This document shows positions 42,571 through 50,252 of a stretch of 51,330 nucleotides of DNA, in pieces. How positions within the stretch are numbered: position 1 is the stretch's first letter; each line of letters begins with the position of its first letter. Made by a program: the position numbers and the translations under genes. Source of the stretch: Rhodococcus sp. IEGM 1381 (GTDB lineage: Bacteria > Actinomycetota > Actinomycetes > Mycobacteriales > Mycobacteriaceae); assembly GCF_030056795.1 (NCBI RefSeq), contig NZ_JASHKQ010000023.1, positions 1 through 51,330 on the forward strand. Reading direction: 5' to 3'. Under the pieces are notes generated by a model, which made no database searches, was not told the origin of the DNA, and saw nothing but the letters and a program-made list of their open reading frames with translations.

Positions 42571-43188
42571 ATGACCCTCACCCTGCTGCTCAGCTTCGCC
42601 GGCGTGTGTTTTCTGTTGGCGATCCTGCCCGGGCCAGATTCGTTTCTGGTGCTGCGTTACAGCATCGGCGGCCTCAAGCCCGGGATCGCGGCGGCGATGG
42701 GCGTCGCGATCGGCGGGCTGTTCTGGGCCGTGCTGGTAGCCGTTGGGTTGGCGGCGATCGTCGAGCAGTCGGCGACGGCGTATCGCGTGGTCAAGATCCT
42801 CGGCGGACTGTATCTGCTGTACCTGGGCGTGAAGGCGTTTCGGGCACGCCGAAAGAACAAGGTGGCCGGTGAGCCGCTGGTGCCGGTTGCTGCGGCCGCG
42901 TGGTCGGCGTTCGGTGCCGGGGTTCTCTCGTGCGCGCTCAATCCCAAGGTGGGCCTGTTCTACCTGGCCGTGGTGCCGCAGTTCCTCACTGTGGTCACGT
43001 TCACCGGTGCGATGACGCTCGGCCTGGTGGAGGTGGTGGTGGCCGCCCTGGTGATGGGAGTGTTCTCGGTCGTCGCCTCACGCGCGGTCGCGCTGCTGCG
43101 CAAGCCCGCGGTGACCGACTGGCTGGACCGCATCAGTGCCGGATTCCTGGTCGCCCTCGGCGTCGGAACCGTTGCATCCTCGGCCTAG
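42571..43188 (+). CDS. LysE family amino-acid/homoserine-lactone exporter
   Basis: 205 aa with six hydrophobic helices. LLSFAGVCFLLAILPGPDSF at the N-terminus and GLKPGIAAAMGVAIGGLFW with VVKILGGLYLLYLGVKAFRARR match the LysE/RhtB translocator family. ALNPKVGLFYLAVVPQF is the conserved loop. It probably exports an amino acid or related small molecule. The ATG at 42571 is preferred over 42535. A possible link is the nearby DapC (diaminopimelate/lysine route), but that is positional only. Confidence 0.88.
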   Translation: MTLTLLLSFAGVCFLLAILPGPDSFLVLRYSIGGLKPGIAAAMGVAIGGLFWAVLVAVGLAAIVEQSATAYRVVKILGGLYLLYLGVKAFRARRKNKVAGEPLVPVAAAAWSAFGAGVLSCALNPKVGLFYLAVVPQFLTVVTFTGAMTLGLVEVVVAALVMGVFSVVASRAVALLRKPAVTDWLDRISAGFLVALGVGTVASSA

Positions 43189-43200
43189 CGGCGACATCGG

Positions 43201-43623
43201 TCAATCGAGGTCGGGCTCGCCCACGTCCCAGCCGCCGCGTCTGATGCGCAGGATGTAGACCAGTTCATTGCTGCCGAACGCTTCGACGGTGGTGAAGCGC
43301 TTCGGCTCGGTGTTGACCTCGGGATTGCGGGCGTGGGCTTCCTCGTAGAGCTGAGTGGCTCGGAGATCGGCCAGCTCTACCCGCGTCCAGAAATCGTCCG
43401 ATTGCACCGAGTAGACCAGTCTCGGCGCGCCGTCGGTGACATGCGCGATGTCGATGGCGTCGTCGTCCGAATCCTCGTCTTCGAGATCCAGGTCGAGTTC
43501 GTCCTCGGAATCGGTGTCCTGCTCGGCGTCGGTTCCGATCAGATAGACGCCCGCCTGCAGGTCACCGGCGGCGACCGTCATGTACTCGGCGTAGTCGCCG
43601 GTGTCGATTCCGTCCACGTCCAT
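43201..43623 (-). CDS. Acidic hypothetical protein
   Basis: About 140 aa. A central run of Asp/Glu (DSEDELDLDLEDEDSDDDA, residues about 38-56) is unusual for the region. Flanking beta-rich segments (LQAGVYLIG, RLVYSVQSDDFWTRVEL, ELVYILRIRRGGW) suggest a small folded domain. The ATG at 43623 is chosen because it does not overlap the divergent FadD36 gene; the frame is open to 43665. Function unknown. Confidence 0.6.
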   Translation of the reverse strand: MDVDGIDTGDYAEYMTVAAGDLQAGVYLIGTDAEQDTDSEDELDLDLEDEDSDDDAIDIAHVTDGAPRLVYSVQSDDFWTRVELADLRATQLYEEAHARNPEVNTEPKRFTTVEAFGSNELVYILRIRRGGWDVGEPDLD

Positions 43624-43640
43624 GTATGTACGGTAGCCAT

Positions 43641-45041
43641 GTGCTGCTTCGTTCACTGAACCCACTCGCCGTTGCGCGGGGAGACGATATTCCCGACGCC
43701 ATCACCATCGAAGGAGTCTCGCTTTCTCGCGCTGACATCCTGGGTGCGGCCACCTCGGTTGCCGAGCGCATCGCGCGGGCAGACCGGCTCGCGATCTACG
43801 CAACGCCCTCGGTCAAGACGGTGCTCGCGGTCGTCGGTGCCCTGATCGCCGGGGTCACCGTGGTCCCGGTCCCGCCGGACGCGGGCGTCGCCGAACGCGA
43901 GCACATCCTCCGGGACTCGGGTGCGCAGGCGTGGCTCGGCGAGGCTCCGCCCGATGCCGCCGGGCTCGAGGTTCTACCGGTGCGTCAGCACGCGCGGTCG
44001 TGGCACAGCTACGCCGAACCGCAGCCGTCTTCCGTTGCGTTCGTGCTTTACACCTCCGGTACCACCGGCCCGCCGAAAGGCGTCCTGATCTCGCGCAGTG
44101 CCATCGCCGCCGGCCTCGACGCGTTGGCGGAGGCATGGAGCTGGACGTGGAAAGACACTGTGGTGCATGGGCTTCCGCTGTTCCACGTACACGGATTGAT
44201 ACTCGGAATGCTCGGGCCACTGCGGGTCGGCAGCCCACTGATTCACACCGGTAAGCCGACGCCGGAGCTCTACGCGGCAGCGCGTGGGTCCCTCTACTTC
44301 GGGGTGCCGACGGTGTGGTCGAGGGTCGCCGCCGACGAGACCTCCACCCGAGCTCTCGCGGGCGCCCGACTGCTGGTCTCCGGCAGTGCGCCGCTTCCGG
44401 TACCGGTGTTCGAGAAGCTGCGCGAGCTCACCGGCCAGGCCCCGATCGAGCGGTACGGCATGAGCGAAACCCTCATCACCATCAGCACCCGCGCCGACGG
44501 TGAGCGTCGCCCGGGCTCGGTGGGAGTGCCGCTCGCAGGCGTCGAAACCCGACTGCGCGGCGAGCAGGGCGAAATCGTGCCTCACGACGGTGAATCGATC
44601 GGTGCACTCCAGATCCGTTGCCCCATGCTGTTCGACGGCTACCTGAACAACCCCGAGGCGACGGCCAAAACCTTCACCGAGGACGGCTGGTTCGATACCG
44701 GAGATGTCGCCCTCATCGAGCCCGACGGCTTCCATCGGATCGTCGGGCGAGCGTCGACGGACCTGATCAAAACTGGCGGCTATCGCGTCGGCGCGGGGGA
44801 GATCGAGACGGTGCTGTTGGGGCACCCCAGCGTAGACGAGGTCGCCGTCGTCGGCTTACCGGACGACGACCTGGGCCAGCGCATCGTGGCCTTCGTCGTG
44901 GGCACCGATGTCGAGGATCGGGTGCTCATCGATCTGGTGGCCACCGAGCTGTCGATTCACAAGCGGCCGCGCGAGATTCGCGTGGTCGACTCGCTCCCGC
45001 GCAATGCCATGGGCAAGGTGCAGAAGAAGCTGTTGTCATAG
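43641..45041 (+). CDS. fadD36: FadD36-like acyl-CoA synthetase
   Basis: About 466 aa, ANL superfamily adenylating enzyme. The AMP-binding signature VLYTSGTTGPPKGVLISR is at about residues 133-150, ERYGMSET near 275, the DVALIEPDGFHRIVGR hinge region and the C-terminal catalytic Lys in NAMGKVQKKLL. The size and VLLRSLNPLAV start resemble Rv1193 (FadD36). It should activate a carboxylic acid to an acyl-CoA, but the chain length is unknown. A GTG at 43641 is preferred; an ATG at 43626 overlaps the divergent gene region. A repeat block follows the stop. Confidence 0.88.
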   Translation: MLLRSLNPLAVARGDDIPDAITIEGVSLSRADILGAATSVAERIARADRLAIYATPSVKTVLAVVGALIAGVTVVPVPPDAGVAEREHILRDSGAQAWLGEAPPDAAGLEVLPVRQHARSWHSYAEPQPSSVAFVLYTSGTTGPPKGVLISRSAIAAGLDALAEAWSWTWKDTVVHGLPLFHVHGLILGMLGPLRVGSPLIHTGKPTPELYAAARGSLYFGVPTVWSRVAADETSTRALAGARLLVSGSAPLPVPVFEKLRELTGQAPIERYGMSETLITISTRADGERRPGSVGVPLAGVETRLRGEQGEIVPHDGESIGALQIRCPMLFDGYLNNPEATAKTFTEDGWFDTGDVALIEPDGFHRIVGRASTDLIKTGGYRVGAGEIETVLLGHPSVDEVAVVGLPDDDLGQRIVAFVVGTDVEDRVLIDLVATELSIHKRPREIRVVDSLPRNAMGKVQKKLLS

Positions 45042-45049
45042 TCGTCAGC

Positions 45050-45140
45050 GGGAGTGGAGCCTGCGGAACGACCCCACAACACGGGAGTGGAGCCTGCGGA
45101 ACGACCCCACAACACGGGAGTGGAGCCTGCGGAACGACCC
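45050..45140 (+). repeat. 33-bp tandem repeat, three copies
   Basis: Units begin GGGAGTGGAGCCTGCGGAAC at 45050, 45083 and 45116; the first two are identical over 33 bp and the third matches for 25 bp. CGTCGTCAGCGGG-like sequence flanks both sides (45041 and 45151). A related copy lies inverted at 49772-49793. Confidence 0.9.
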
Positions 45141-45193
45141 ACGATGAACGCCGTCGTCAGCGGGGGTGTGAGGTGGCCGTTAGCCTCGAACGT

Positions 45194-45853
45194 ATGACGA
45201 CACTCGACGGCGCACGCATTCTCGTATTCGGTGCCAGTGGCGGTCTCGGCGGTCCGATCGTCGACCAGCTCGCGAAGGCCGGTGCTCGGTTGACCGTGAG
45301 CGGCCGGAGCATCGAGTCGGATCATCACACGGTGGATGCCGATCTGACGCTTCCGGATTCGGCTCGCTCGGTGGTCGCGGAGGCCGTCGAACATCACGGC
45401 GGACTGGACGGAATTGTCATTGCCGCAGGTGTCGTGGCGTTCGGGCCGGTGACCGAAGTGGACGACGACACCGTCGACGAGTTGCTGCTGCTCAACTACC
45501 TCGCACCGCTGCGGATCCTCCGTTCAGCTCTGACGACCCTGGATCAGGGTGGCTTCGTCCTCAACATCAGCGCGGTGGTGGCCGACAAGCCGATGCCGAA
45601 CATGGGTGCCTACTCGGCGAGCAAGGCCGCGGCCAGTGCGCTGCTGAAAAGTGTTCGGACAGAAGCGCGTAAGTCGAAGATCAGGATCGTCGATGTGCGG
45701 CCACCACACACCGAGACCGGCTTGGCCACTCGGCCGATCGCCGGGCAGGCGCCGAAACTGCCGCAGGGGCTGACCCCGGATTCGGTGGCAGCGCGCATCG
45801 TCGCGGCCATCACCGACGACGAGACCGACGTCGGCGCGGACCAGTTCTCGTAG
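45194..45853 (+). CDS. Short-chain dehydrogenase/reductase
   Basis: 219 aa. Rossmann glycine motif ILVFGASGGLGGPIVDQLAK, DADLTLPDS (adenine-binding acid), AAGVVAFGPV and the catalytic ISAVV...YSASKAAASALL motif (Ser, Tyr, Lys). A classical cytoplasmic NAD(P)-dependent oxidoreductase of unknown substrate. The open frame continues upstream over the repeat block and inside fadD36, which is not believable as coding. The ATG at 45194 is chosen. It lies immediately upstream of the leader ORF. Confidence 0.88.
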   Translation: MTTLDGARILVFGASGGLGGPIVDQLAKAGARLTVSGRSIESDHHTVDADLTLPDSARSVVAEAVEHHGGLDGIVIAAGVVAFGPVTEVDDDTVDELLLLNYLAPLRILRSALTTLDQGGFVLNISAVVADKPMPNMGAYSASKAAASALLKSVRTEARKSKIRIVDVRPPHTETGLATRPIAGQAPKLPQGLTPDSVAARIVAAITDDETDVGADQFS

Positions 45854-45870
45854 GCGAGACGTTCCTAGGC

Positions 45871-45876
45871 TATTGT
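45871..45876 (+). promoter_or_regulatory. Likely -10 element of the leader-peptide operon
   Basis: TATTGT is seven bases before the GTG at 45884. Together with the lack of any Shine-Dalgarno it suggests that transcription starts at, or next to, the leader start codon. Confidence 0.5.
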
Positions 45877-45883
45877 CGGCTTC

Positions 45884-45976
45884 GTGACCGAGACACACGT
45901 GACCGACGCAGCCAGAAGGCTCGTTCGTCGCCGCACCATCGACTTCGGTCTCGTCTGCACCTCCTCCTGTTCGTAA
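45884..45976 (+). CDS. Cysteine leader peptide ahead of the OsmC-MetY operon
   Basis: 30-codon ORF, GTG to TAA, whose C-terminal part reads RRRTIDFGLVCTSSCS. Cys codons are at positions 25 and 29, just before the stop. Small Arg-rich, Asp-containing peptides ending in Cys precede sulfur genes in many actinobacteria, and cysteine-rich leaderless short ORFs act as cysteine-responsive attenuators in mycobacteria. The bases TCCTGTTCG (45965-45973) can pair with the osmC ribosome site (CGAACAGGA, 46044-46052). An internal GTG at 45899 is an alternative start. The peptide itself need not be functional. Confidence 0.75.
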   Translation: MTETHVTDAARRLVRRRTIDFGLVCTSSCS

Positions 45977-46052
45977 CAGTCGATCGAACCCATTCCCGAC
46001 GGGCTTTTCGCGCTCCTCGGGTAGTTCCGGCAACCCTTTCAATCGAACAGGA
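45965..46052 (+). promoter_or_regulatory. Predicted attenuator: leader end pairs with the osmC Shine-Dalgarno
   Basis: TCCTGTTCG (last Cys and Ser codons of the leader) and CGAACAGGA (osmC ribosome site) are perfect reverse complements over 9 bp. A competing 5-bp helix uses the same GTTCG with CGAAC at 45985-45989. A CCCGA/TCGGG stem can form between them. Ribosome stalling on the Cys codons would free the osmC site. Confidence 0.65.
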
Positions 46053-46058
46053 ATTCTC

Positions 46059-46571
46059 ATGACCACATCTGTGTCCCATCTCGGCGGCGTCATCGCTGCC
46101 ACCGATGACGCCGTGCAGGCCGACGCGAAGAACGCGAAGGCGGTCTTCCGTGCTTCCGCAACGGCGCACGACGCCGTCGCCAGCACCGTCACACTCGGTA
46201 AATACAGCGTCGAGGTCGACGAGCCACCGGCCCTCGGCGGGGAGAACACAGCAGCCAATCCCGTCGAGTACTACCTGGCGTCGCTTCTGTCCTGCCAGGT
46301 GGTCACCTACCGCGTCTGGGCCGAGAAGCTGGGCATCGTCGTGGACGACATCAAGGCAAAGGCCGAGGGTGATCTCGACGTTCGCGGATTCTTCGGTTTC
46401 GACGACGCTGTGCGCCCAGGATTCGGCGAGGTGCGGGTCGTCGTCACGGTCACGGGGCTGGAGACCCGGGAACGGTACGAGGAACTGCAACAGGCCGTCG
46501 ACGATCACTGCCCCGTGCTGGATCTGACGCGTAATCCCACCCCGATCCACACCGTTCTCGAAACGGCCTGA
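46059..46571 (+). CDS. OsmC/Ohr family protein
   Basis: 170 aa. The two catalytic Cys of OsmC-type peroxidases are present: Cys79 in LASLLSCQVVTY and Cys151 in DDHCPVLDLTRNP. The thiol peroxidase fold reduces organic peroxides, and some members act on sulfur compounds or sulfane sulfur. The AGGA site seven bases before the ATG is the one paired by the leader. It is the first gene of a likely three-gene operon with metY (4 bp gap) and the CoA-binding gene (4 bp overlap). Confidence 0.92.
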   Translation: MTTSVSHLGGVIAATDDAVQADAKNAKAVFRASATAHDAVASTVTLGKYSVEVDEPPALGGENTAANPVEYYLASLLSCQVVTYRVWAEKLGIVVDDIKAKAEGDLDVRGFFGFDDAVRPGFGEVRVVVTVTGLETRERYEELQQAVDDHCPVLDLTRNPTPIHTVLETA

Positions 46572-46575
46572 GTCC

Positions 46576-47874
46576 ATGAGCGAACGGACATTCGGTCTGC
46601 GTACCAGAGCAATTCACGCCGGAGCGAGGCCTGATCCTTCCACCGGTTCGCGTGCTGTGCCGATCTATCAGACGGCGAGCTACGTGTTCGAGAATGCGGC
46701 GGACGCAGGCGATCTGTTCGCTCTGCAGAAGTACGGCAACGTCTACAGCCGTATCGGTAACCCGACCGTCGCCGCCTTCGAGGAGCGCATCGCGAGCCTC
46801 GAAGGCGGCATCGGAGCAGTCGCGTTCGCAAGTGGGTTGGCGGCCGAGTTCGCGGTGTTCGCCGCTCTCGCGGGCACCGGGGACCACATCGTCGCGGCGG
46901 CGGGTCTCTACGGCGGCACGGTGACTCAACTCGACGTCACGCTTCGTCGCTTCGGTGTCGACACCACGTTCGTTCCGGGCACCGATCCGGCGGATTATGC
47001 TGCTGCAGTCACAGATTCGACCAAACTCATCTACGCCGAGATCATCGGCAACCCGTCGGGGGAGATCGCCGACCTCGACGGTCTCGCCGCCGTTGCGCAC
47101 GAGCACGGGATCCCGTTGGTGATCGACGCGACGATGGCGACGCCGTGGCTGAGCCGGCCCATCGAATTCGGTGCAGACATCGTGATCCATTCGGCGACGA
47201 AGTTTCTCGGCGGACACGGCTCGACACTCGGGGGAGTAGTGGTTGAATCCGGTCGATTCGACTGGGGCTCGGGCAAATTCCCTCAGATGACCGAGCCGGT
47301 GGCCTCGTACGGGGGCCTGTCGTGGTGGGGAAACTTCGGCGAGTACGGCTTTCTGACCAAGCTGCGCAGCGAGCAACTGCGCGACATCGGTGGTGCGTTG
47401 GCACCGCAATCGGCCTTCACCCTGATCCAGGGAGTCGAGACGTTGCCGCAGCGCATGGACGCACACGTGGCCAATGCCCGAGCGGTGGCCGAGTGGCTCG
47501 AACAGGATTCCCGCATCGACTATGTGAGATGGGCAGGGCTGCACAGCCACCCGCACCACGAACGTTCCGAGAAATATCTGCCCGCCGGACCGGGCGCGGT
47601 GTTCGCCTTCGGTATCGACGGGGGCCGCGACGCCGGGCAGACGTTCGTCGAGAGTGTCCGGGTCGCCAGTCATGTGGCCAACATCGGTGACGTGCGCACC
47701 CTGGTGATTCATCCGGCCAGCACCACGCACCGGCAACTGACCGATGATCAACTGCGCGGAGCGGGCGTCGGCCCGGAATTGATCCGCATCAGCGTCGGAC
47801 TCGAAGACGTCGAGGACATTGTCTGGGATCTGGATCAGGCTCTGACGCTGGCAACCGGAAAGGCACGCTCGTGA
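46576..47874 (+). CDS. metY: O-acetylhomoserine/O-acetylserine sulfhydrylase (MetY type)
   Basis: 432 aa Cys/Met-metabolism PLP enzyme. RAIHAGARPDPSTGSRAVPIYQTASYVFEN and VYSRIGNPTVAAFEERIASLEGG are the N-terminal motifs. The PLP lysine is about Lys209 in IHSATKFLGGHGSTLGG. The length near 430 aa and the insertion after the PLP motif favour O-acetylhomoserine sulfhydrylase over cystathionine gamma-synthase. It makes homocysteine (or cysteine) from sulfide. It starts 4 bp after osmC, so its expression should follow the leader control. Confidence 0.93.
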   Translation: MSERTFGLRTRAIHAGARPDPSTGSRAVPIYQTASYVFENAADAGDLFALQKYGNVYSRIGNPTVAAFEERIASLEGGIGAVAFASGLAAEFAVFAALAGTGDHIVAAAGLYGGTVTQLDVTLRRFGVDTTFVPGTDPADYAAAVTDSTKLIYAEIIGNPSGEIADLDGLAAVAHEHGIPLVIDATMATPWLSRPIEFGADIVIHSATKFLGGHGSTLGGVVVESGRFDWGSGKFPQMTEPVASYGGLSWWGNFGEYGFLTKLRSEQLRDIGGALAPQSAFTLIQGVETLPQRMDAHVANARAVAEWLEQDSRIDYVRWAGLHSHPHHERSEKYLPAGPGAVFAFGIDGGRDAGQTFVESVRVASHVANIGDVRTLVIHPASTTHRQLTDDQLRGAGVGPELIRISVGLEDVEDIVWDLDQALTLATGKARS

Positions 47875-48356
47875 GGACAAGCACCTGGCAGGGCCCGTCC
47901 GCCCAAGAGCGTCAGCGGATTCTGCGAGAAACCAGGACGGTCGCAATAGTCGGTGCGTCCAAGAACCCCTCGCGGGCATCCTATTTTGTCAACCGGTACC
48001 TGTCGTCGACGAGCAACTACGAGATCTTTCTCGTCAATCCGACGATCACCGAGATCGAAGGAACGACGGTCTATCCGACGCTCGCAGACCTGCCGAAGCC
48101 GCCGGATCTGGTCGACGTCTTCCGGAAGTACGACGACCTTCCCGCGGTGCTCACCGAAACCATTGCAGCGCAGGCGAAGACGATCTGGCTGCAGCTGGGA
48201 CTATGGCATGAGCAGGTGGCCCTCGACGCCGAAGTAGCCGGCTTGAACGTCGTCATGGACCGTTGCCTCAAGATCGAACACGCGCGATTCCATGGGGGAT
48301 TGCATCTGGCCGGATTCGATACTGGAGTGATCGATTCGCGTCGCACACTCGGTTAG
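47871..48356 (+). CDS. CoA-binding domain protein (YccU type)
   Basis: 161 aa. A Rossmann-like CoA-binding fold: TVAIVGASKNPSRASYFVNRYL, FLVNPTITEIEGTTVYPTLADLP, DLVDVFRKYDDLP and the Cys segment VVMDRCLKIEHARFHGGLHLAGFDTGVIDSRR. The family (YccU) is often beside sulfur or OsmC genes. The GTG overlaps the metY stop by 4 bp (GTGA), so translation is coupled. Binding of CoA or a thiol cofactor is expected, but no reaction is known. Confidence 0.88.
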   Translation: MRTSTWQGPSAQERQRILRETRTVAIVGASKNPSRASYFVNRYLSSTSNYEIFLVNPTITEIEGTTVYPTLADLPKPPDLVDVFRKYDDLPAVLTETIAAQAKTIWLQLGLWHEQVALDAEVAGLNVVMDRCLKIEHARFHGGLHLAGFDTGVIDSRRTLG

Positions 48357-48359
48357 GGG

Positions 48360-49121
48360 TCATGCTTTCAGCAGGCGACCGCTGATCACCGTTGCCAGAC
48401 CGCGCGGTGCGAGGCGTACGCTGCCCGCGCTGATCTTGTTGGACAGACCGGACACGACACTGGCCGGAGTGCGACGAGAGTCCAACGCGCGCAATGCCGT
48501 CGAGACCACCTGCTCGGATGTCTGAAAATTGCCCACCGCGGCGTCTTTCGATCCCACGACGTCGAAGAACTCTGTGCGGGTGGGGCCGGGGGAAAGTGCC
48601 AGCACTTTGAGCGGGGAACTGCGGTACTCGAACGCCAGGGCTTCGGTGAAGTTCAAGACGAACGCTTTCGTCGCCCCGTAGACGGCCATGTTGGGCGTCG
48701 GTTGATACGCGGCGGTACTCGCCACGTTGATCAGCGCACCGGTCAAGTTCGCCAGGAATGCCTGCGTGAGGTCGACCAGCGCACTGACGTTGAGAGCGAT
48801 CTCTGCTGCCACGCGCTCCGGATCCTCGTCGGCGAACCGTCCGTGTGTTCCGAAGCCTGCGTTGTTGATCAGAGAAGTGGGAGTGATTCCTTTCTCGGCC
48901 AACGTGGTTCGCAATGCCGCGCCGACTCCAGGTACGCCCAGGTCCATGGCCACGACGGTGGCAGTGACGCCGTGGTCGGCTTCGATGCGGCGAGCGAGCG
49001 CCTCGAGTCGATCGGCCCGCCGCGCCACGAGGACGACGTTCTCGCCGCGCGCGGCGAATCGGGTGGCGAATTCCTCGCCGAGGCCTGAGCTTGCTCCGGT
49101 GATGAGCACTGTGGAAGTCAT
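48360..49121 (-). CDS. Short-chain dehydrogenase/reductase
   Basis: 253 aa. TVLITGASSGLGEEFATRFA, INNAGFGTHGRF, NVASTAAYQPTPNMAVYGATKAFVLNFTEAL (Ser, Tyr, Lys catalytic set) and LSPGPTRTEFFDVV. A classical SDR of the YqjQ/DltE-like group. Substrate unknown. It is divergent from a TetR regulator 61 bp away with a dyad between them, so it is probably the regulator's target. The ATG at 49121 is the start that gives the normal N-terminus. Confidence 0.88.
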   Translation of the reverse strand: MTSTVLITGASSGLGEEFATRFAARGENVVLVARRADRLEALARRIEADHGVTATVVAMDLGVPGVGAALRTTLAEKGITPTSLINNAGFGTHGRFADEDPERVAAEIALNVSALVDLTQAFLANLTGALINVASTAAYQPTPNMAVYGATKAFVLNFTEALAFEYRSSPLKVLALSPGPTRTEFFDVVGSKDAAVGNFQTSEQVVSTALRALDSRRTPASVVSGLSNKISAGSVRLAPRGLATVISGRLLKA

Positions 49122-49139
49122 GAACGCAAATGTAGGCAG

Positions 49140-49165
49140 TGTCAGCATTGTTGTCAATGCCAACA
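49140..49165. promoter_or_regulatory. Operator-like dyad between the SDR and TetR genes
   Basis: TGT-N2-GCATTG-TTGT-CAATGC-N2-ACA is an 18-of-26-base symmetric site at the middle of the divergent region. It is the size and position of a TetR-family operator and could control both genes. Confidence 0.6.
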
Positions 49166-49182
49166 TCCCTTAGGGTGAGTGC

Positions 49183-49767
49183 ATGGCAACGCGGAGCTAC
49201 CACCATGGTGACTTGCGGGCGGTATTGCTCGACGCGGCGGAACGGAGCATTGCGCAGGGTGGCGTCGACGCGCTCTCGCTGAGGCAGTTGGCCAGAGATG
49301 TCGGAGTCAGTCATGCCGCCCCGGCTCGCCATTTCCGAGACAAACAGGCGTTGCTGGATGCGCTGGCGCTACACGGTTTTCAGGAGATGAACCGTCGGAT
49401 GGCCGCCGCCGCGACCGGTCCCGGCGAGCTGATGTCGCGATTTCGTGGCGTCGCACGTGCCTACCTCGGATTCGCCGTCGAGCATCCCGAACTGCTGGAT
49501 GTCATGTACAGCACCAAACATCATCCCGATGCCAGCGAAGACCTGAAAGCTGCTGCGGGCCAGAGCATGACGGCAACCCAAGCGTTGCTGAAGGACGCCA
49601 TTGGCGCCGGCATGATCACCGAGGCACCCCCCGAGATACTCGCTCGGGTGGCATTCGCGAGCGTGCATGGCCTTGCGGTGCTCGCCACCGGTGATCTCCT
49701 CGACGGCGTCCCCGTCGAGGACCTACTCGATGCAACCGTCGACACTCTGATGCGCGGGTTCACCTGA
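49183..49767 (+). CDS. TetR/AcrR family transcriptional regulator
   Basis: 194 aa. The N-terminal HTH reads YHHGDLRAVLLDAAERSIAQ, then GGVDALSLRQLARDVGVSHAAPARHFRDKQALLDALAL, the TetR signature. The C-terminal ligand domain (AYLGFAVEHPELLDVMYS, ARVAFASVHGLAVLATGD) is of the TetR_C_33/WHG type. It probably represses itself and the divergent SDR through the dyad at 49140-49165. The ligand is unknown. Confidence 0.92.
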   Translation: MATRSYHHGDLRAVLLDAAERSIAQGGVDALSLRQLARDVGVSHAAPARHFRDKQALLDALALHGFQEMNRRMAAAATGPGELMSRFRGVARAYLGFAVEHPELLDVMYSTKHHPDASEDLKAAAGQSMTATQALLKDAIGAGMITEAPPEILARVAFASVHGLAVLATGDLLDGVPVEDLLDATVDTLMRGFT

Positions 49768-49771
49768 TCGC

Positions 49772-49793
49772 GTCGTTCCACAGGCTCCACTCC
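49772..49793 (-). repeat. Inverted single copy of the tandem repeat
   Basis: On the minus strand this reads GGAGTGGAGCCTG followed by TGGAACGAC, differing by one base over 22 from the units at 45050-45140. GTCAG also precedes it, as it does the tandem block. It lies just after the TetR stop. Confidence 0.8.
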
Positions 49794-49810
49794 TGACTAA
49801 GTTGAGTGGC

Positions 49811-50242
49811 ATGACCGAATACGACCTGCAACGTTTCGCGGACGCCCAGGACCCCGTCTGGAATGCAGTGACGAAGGAACTGAAGGCGGGACGCAAGCAG
49901 ACGCACTGGATGTGGTTCGTGTTCCCGCAGTTGGCGGGGCTGGGCCGCAGTGCAACTGCTCAGCACTTCGGCATCGCCGATCTGACCGAGGCGGAACTGT
50001 ACTTGTCTCACGAGGTGCTGGGGCCGCGCCTCAACAAGGCAGCTCGGCTGACCGTTGGAATCGAGGGCCGGACGGTCGACGAGATCTTCGGTTATCCGGA
50101 CAATCTGAAACTGCACTCGTCCATGACGCTTTTCGCCGAAGCTACCAAGGGCACGTCCGTTTTCGAAGAAGTGTTGCAAAAGTATTTCGACGGTGAATCC
50201 GATGGCGGAACACTCGACTTGCTCGACGAGCGATACCGCTAG
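49811..50242 (+). CDS. DUF1810 family protein
   Basis: 143 aa. YDLQRFADAQDPVWNAVTKELKAGRKQTHWMWFVFPQLAGLG is the typical N-terminus, followed by YLSHEVLGPRLNKAA, FGYPDNLKLHSSMTLFAEAT and a final VLQKYFDGESD segment. The family is cytoplasmic and its function is unknown. The ATG at 49811 is preferred over the TTG at 49802. It ends 10 bp before the lumazine synthase gene, so they may share a transcript. Confidence 0.88.
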   Translation: MTEYDLQRFADAQDPVWNAVTKELKAGRKQTHWMWFVFPQLAGLGRSATAQHFGIADLTEAELYLSHEVLGPRLNKAARLTVGIEGRTVDEIFGYPDNLKLHSSMTLFAEATKGTSVFEEVLQKYFDGESDGGTLDLLDERYR

Positions 50243-50252
50243 CATCGCTCCC

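Noticed and set aside
45050..45140. Possible CRISPR array
   Set aside because: The 33-bp units are directly adjacent with no unique spacers, only three copies exist, and no cas genes are nearby.
45050..45147. Repeat translated as a peptide with REWSLRND units
   Set aside because: The frame continues only because of the repeat and lies between two complete genes with no ribosome site.
46450..47979. 509-codon minus-strand frame
   Set aside because: Antisense to metY and osmC, no domain signal.
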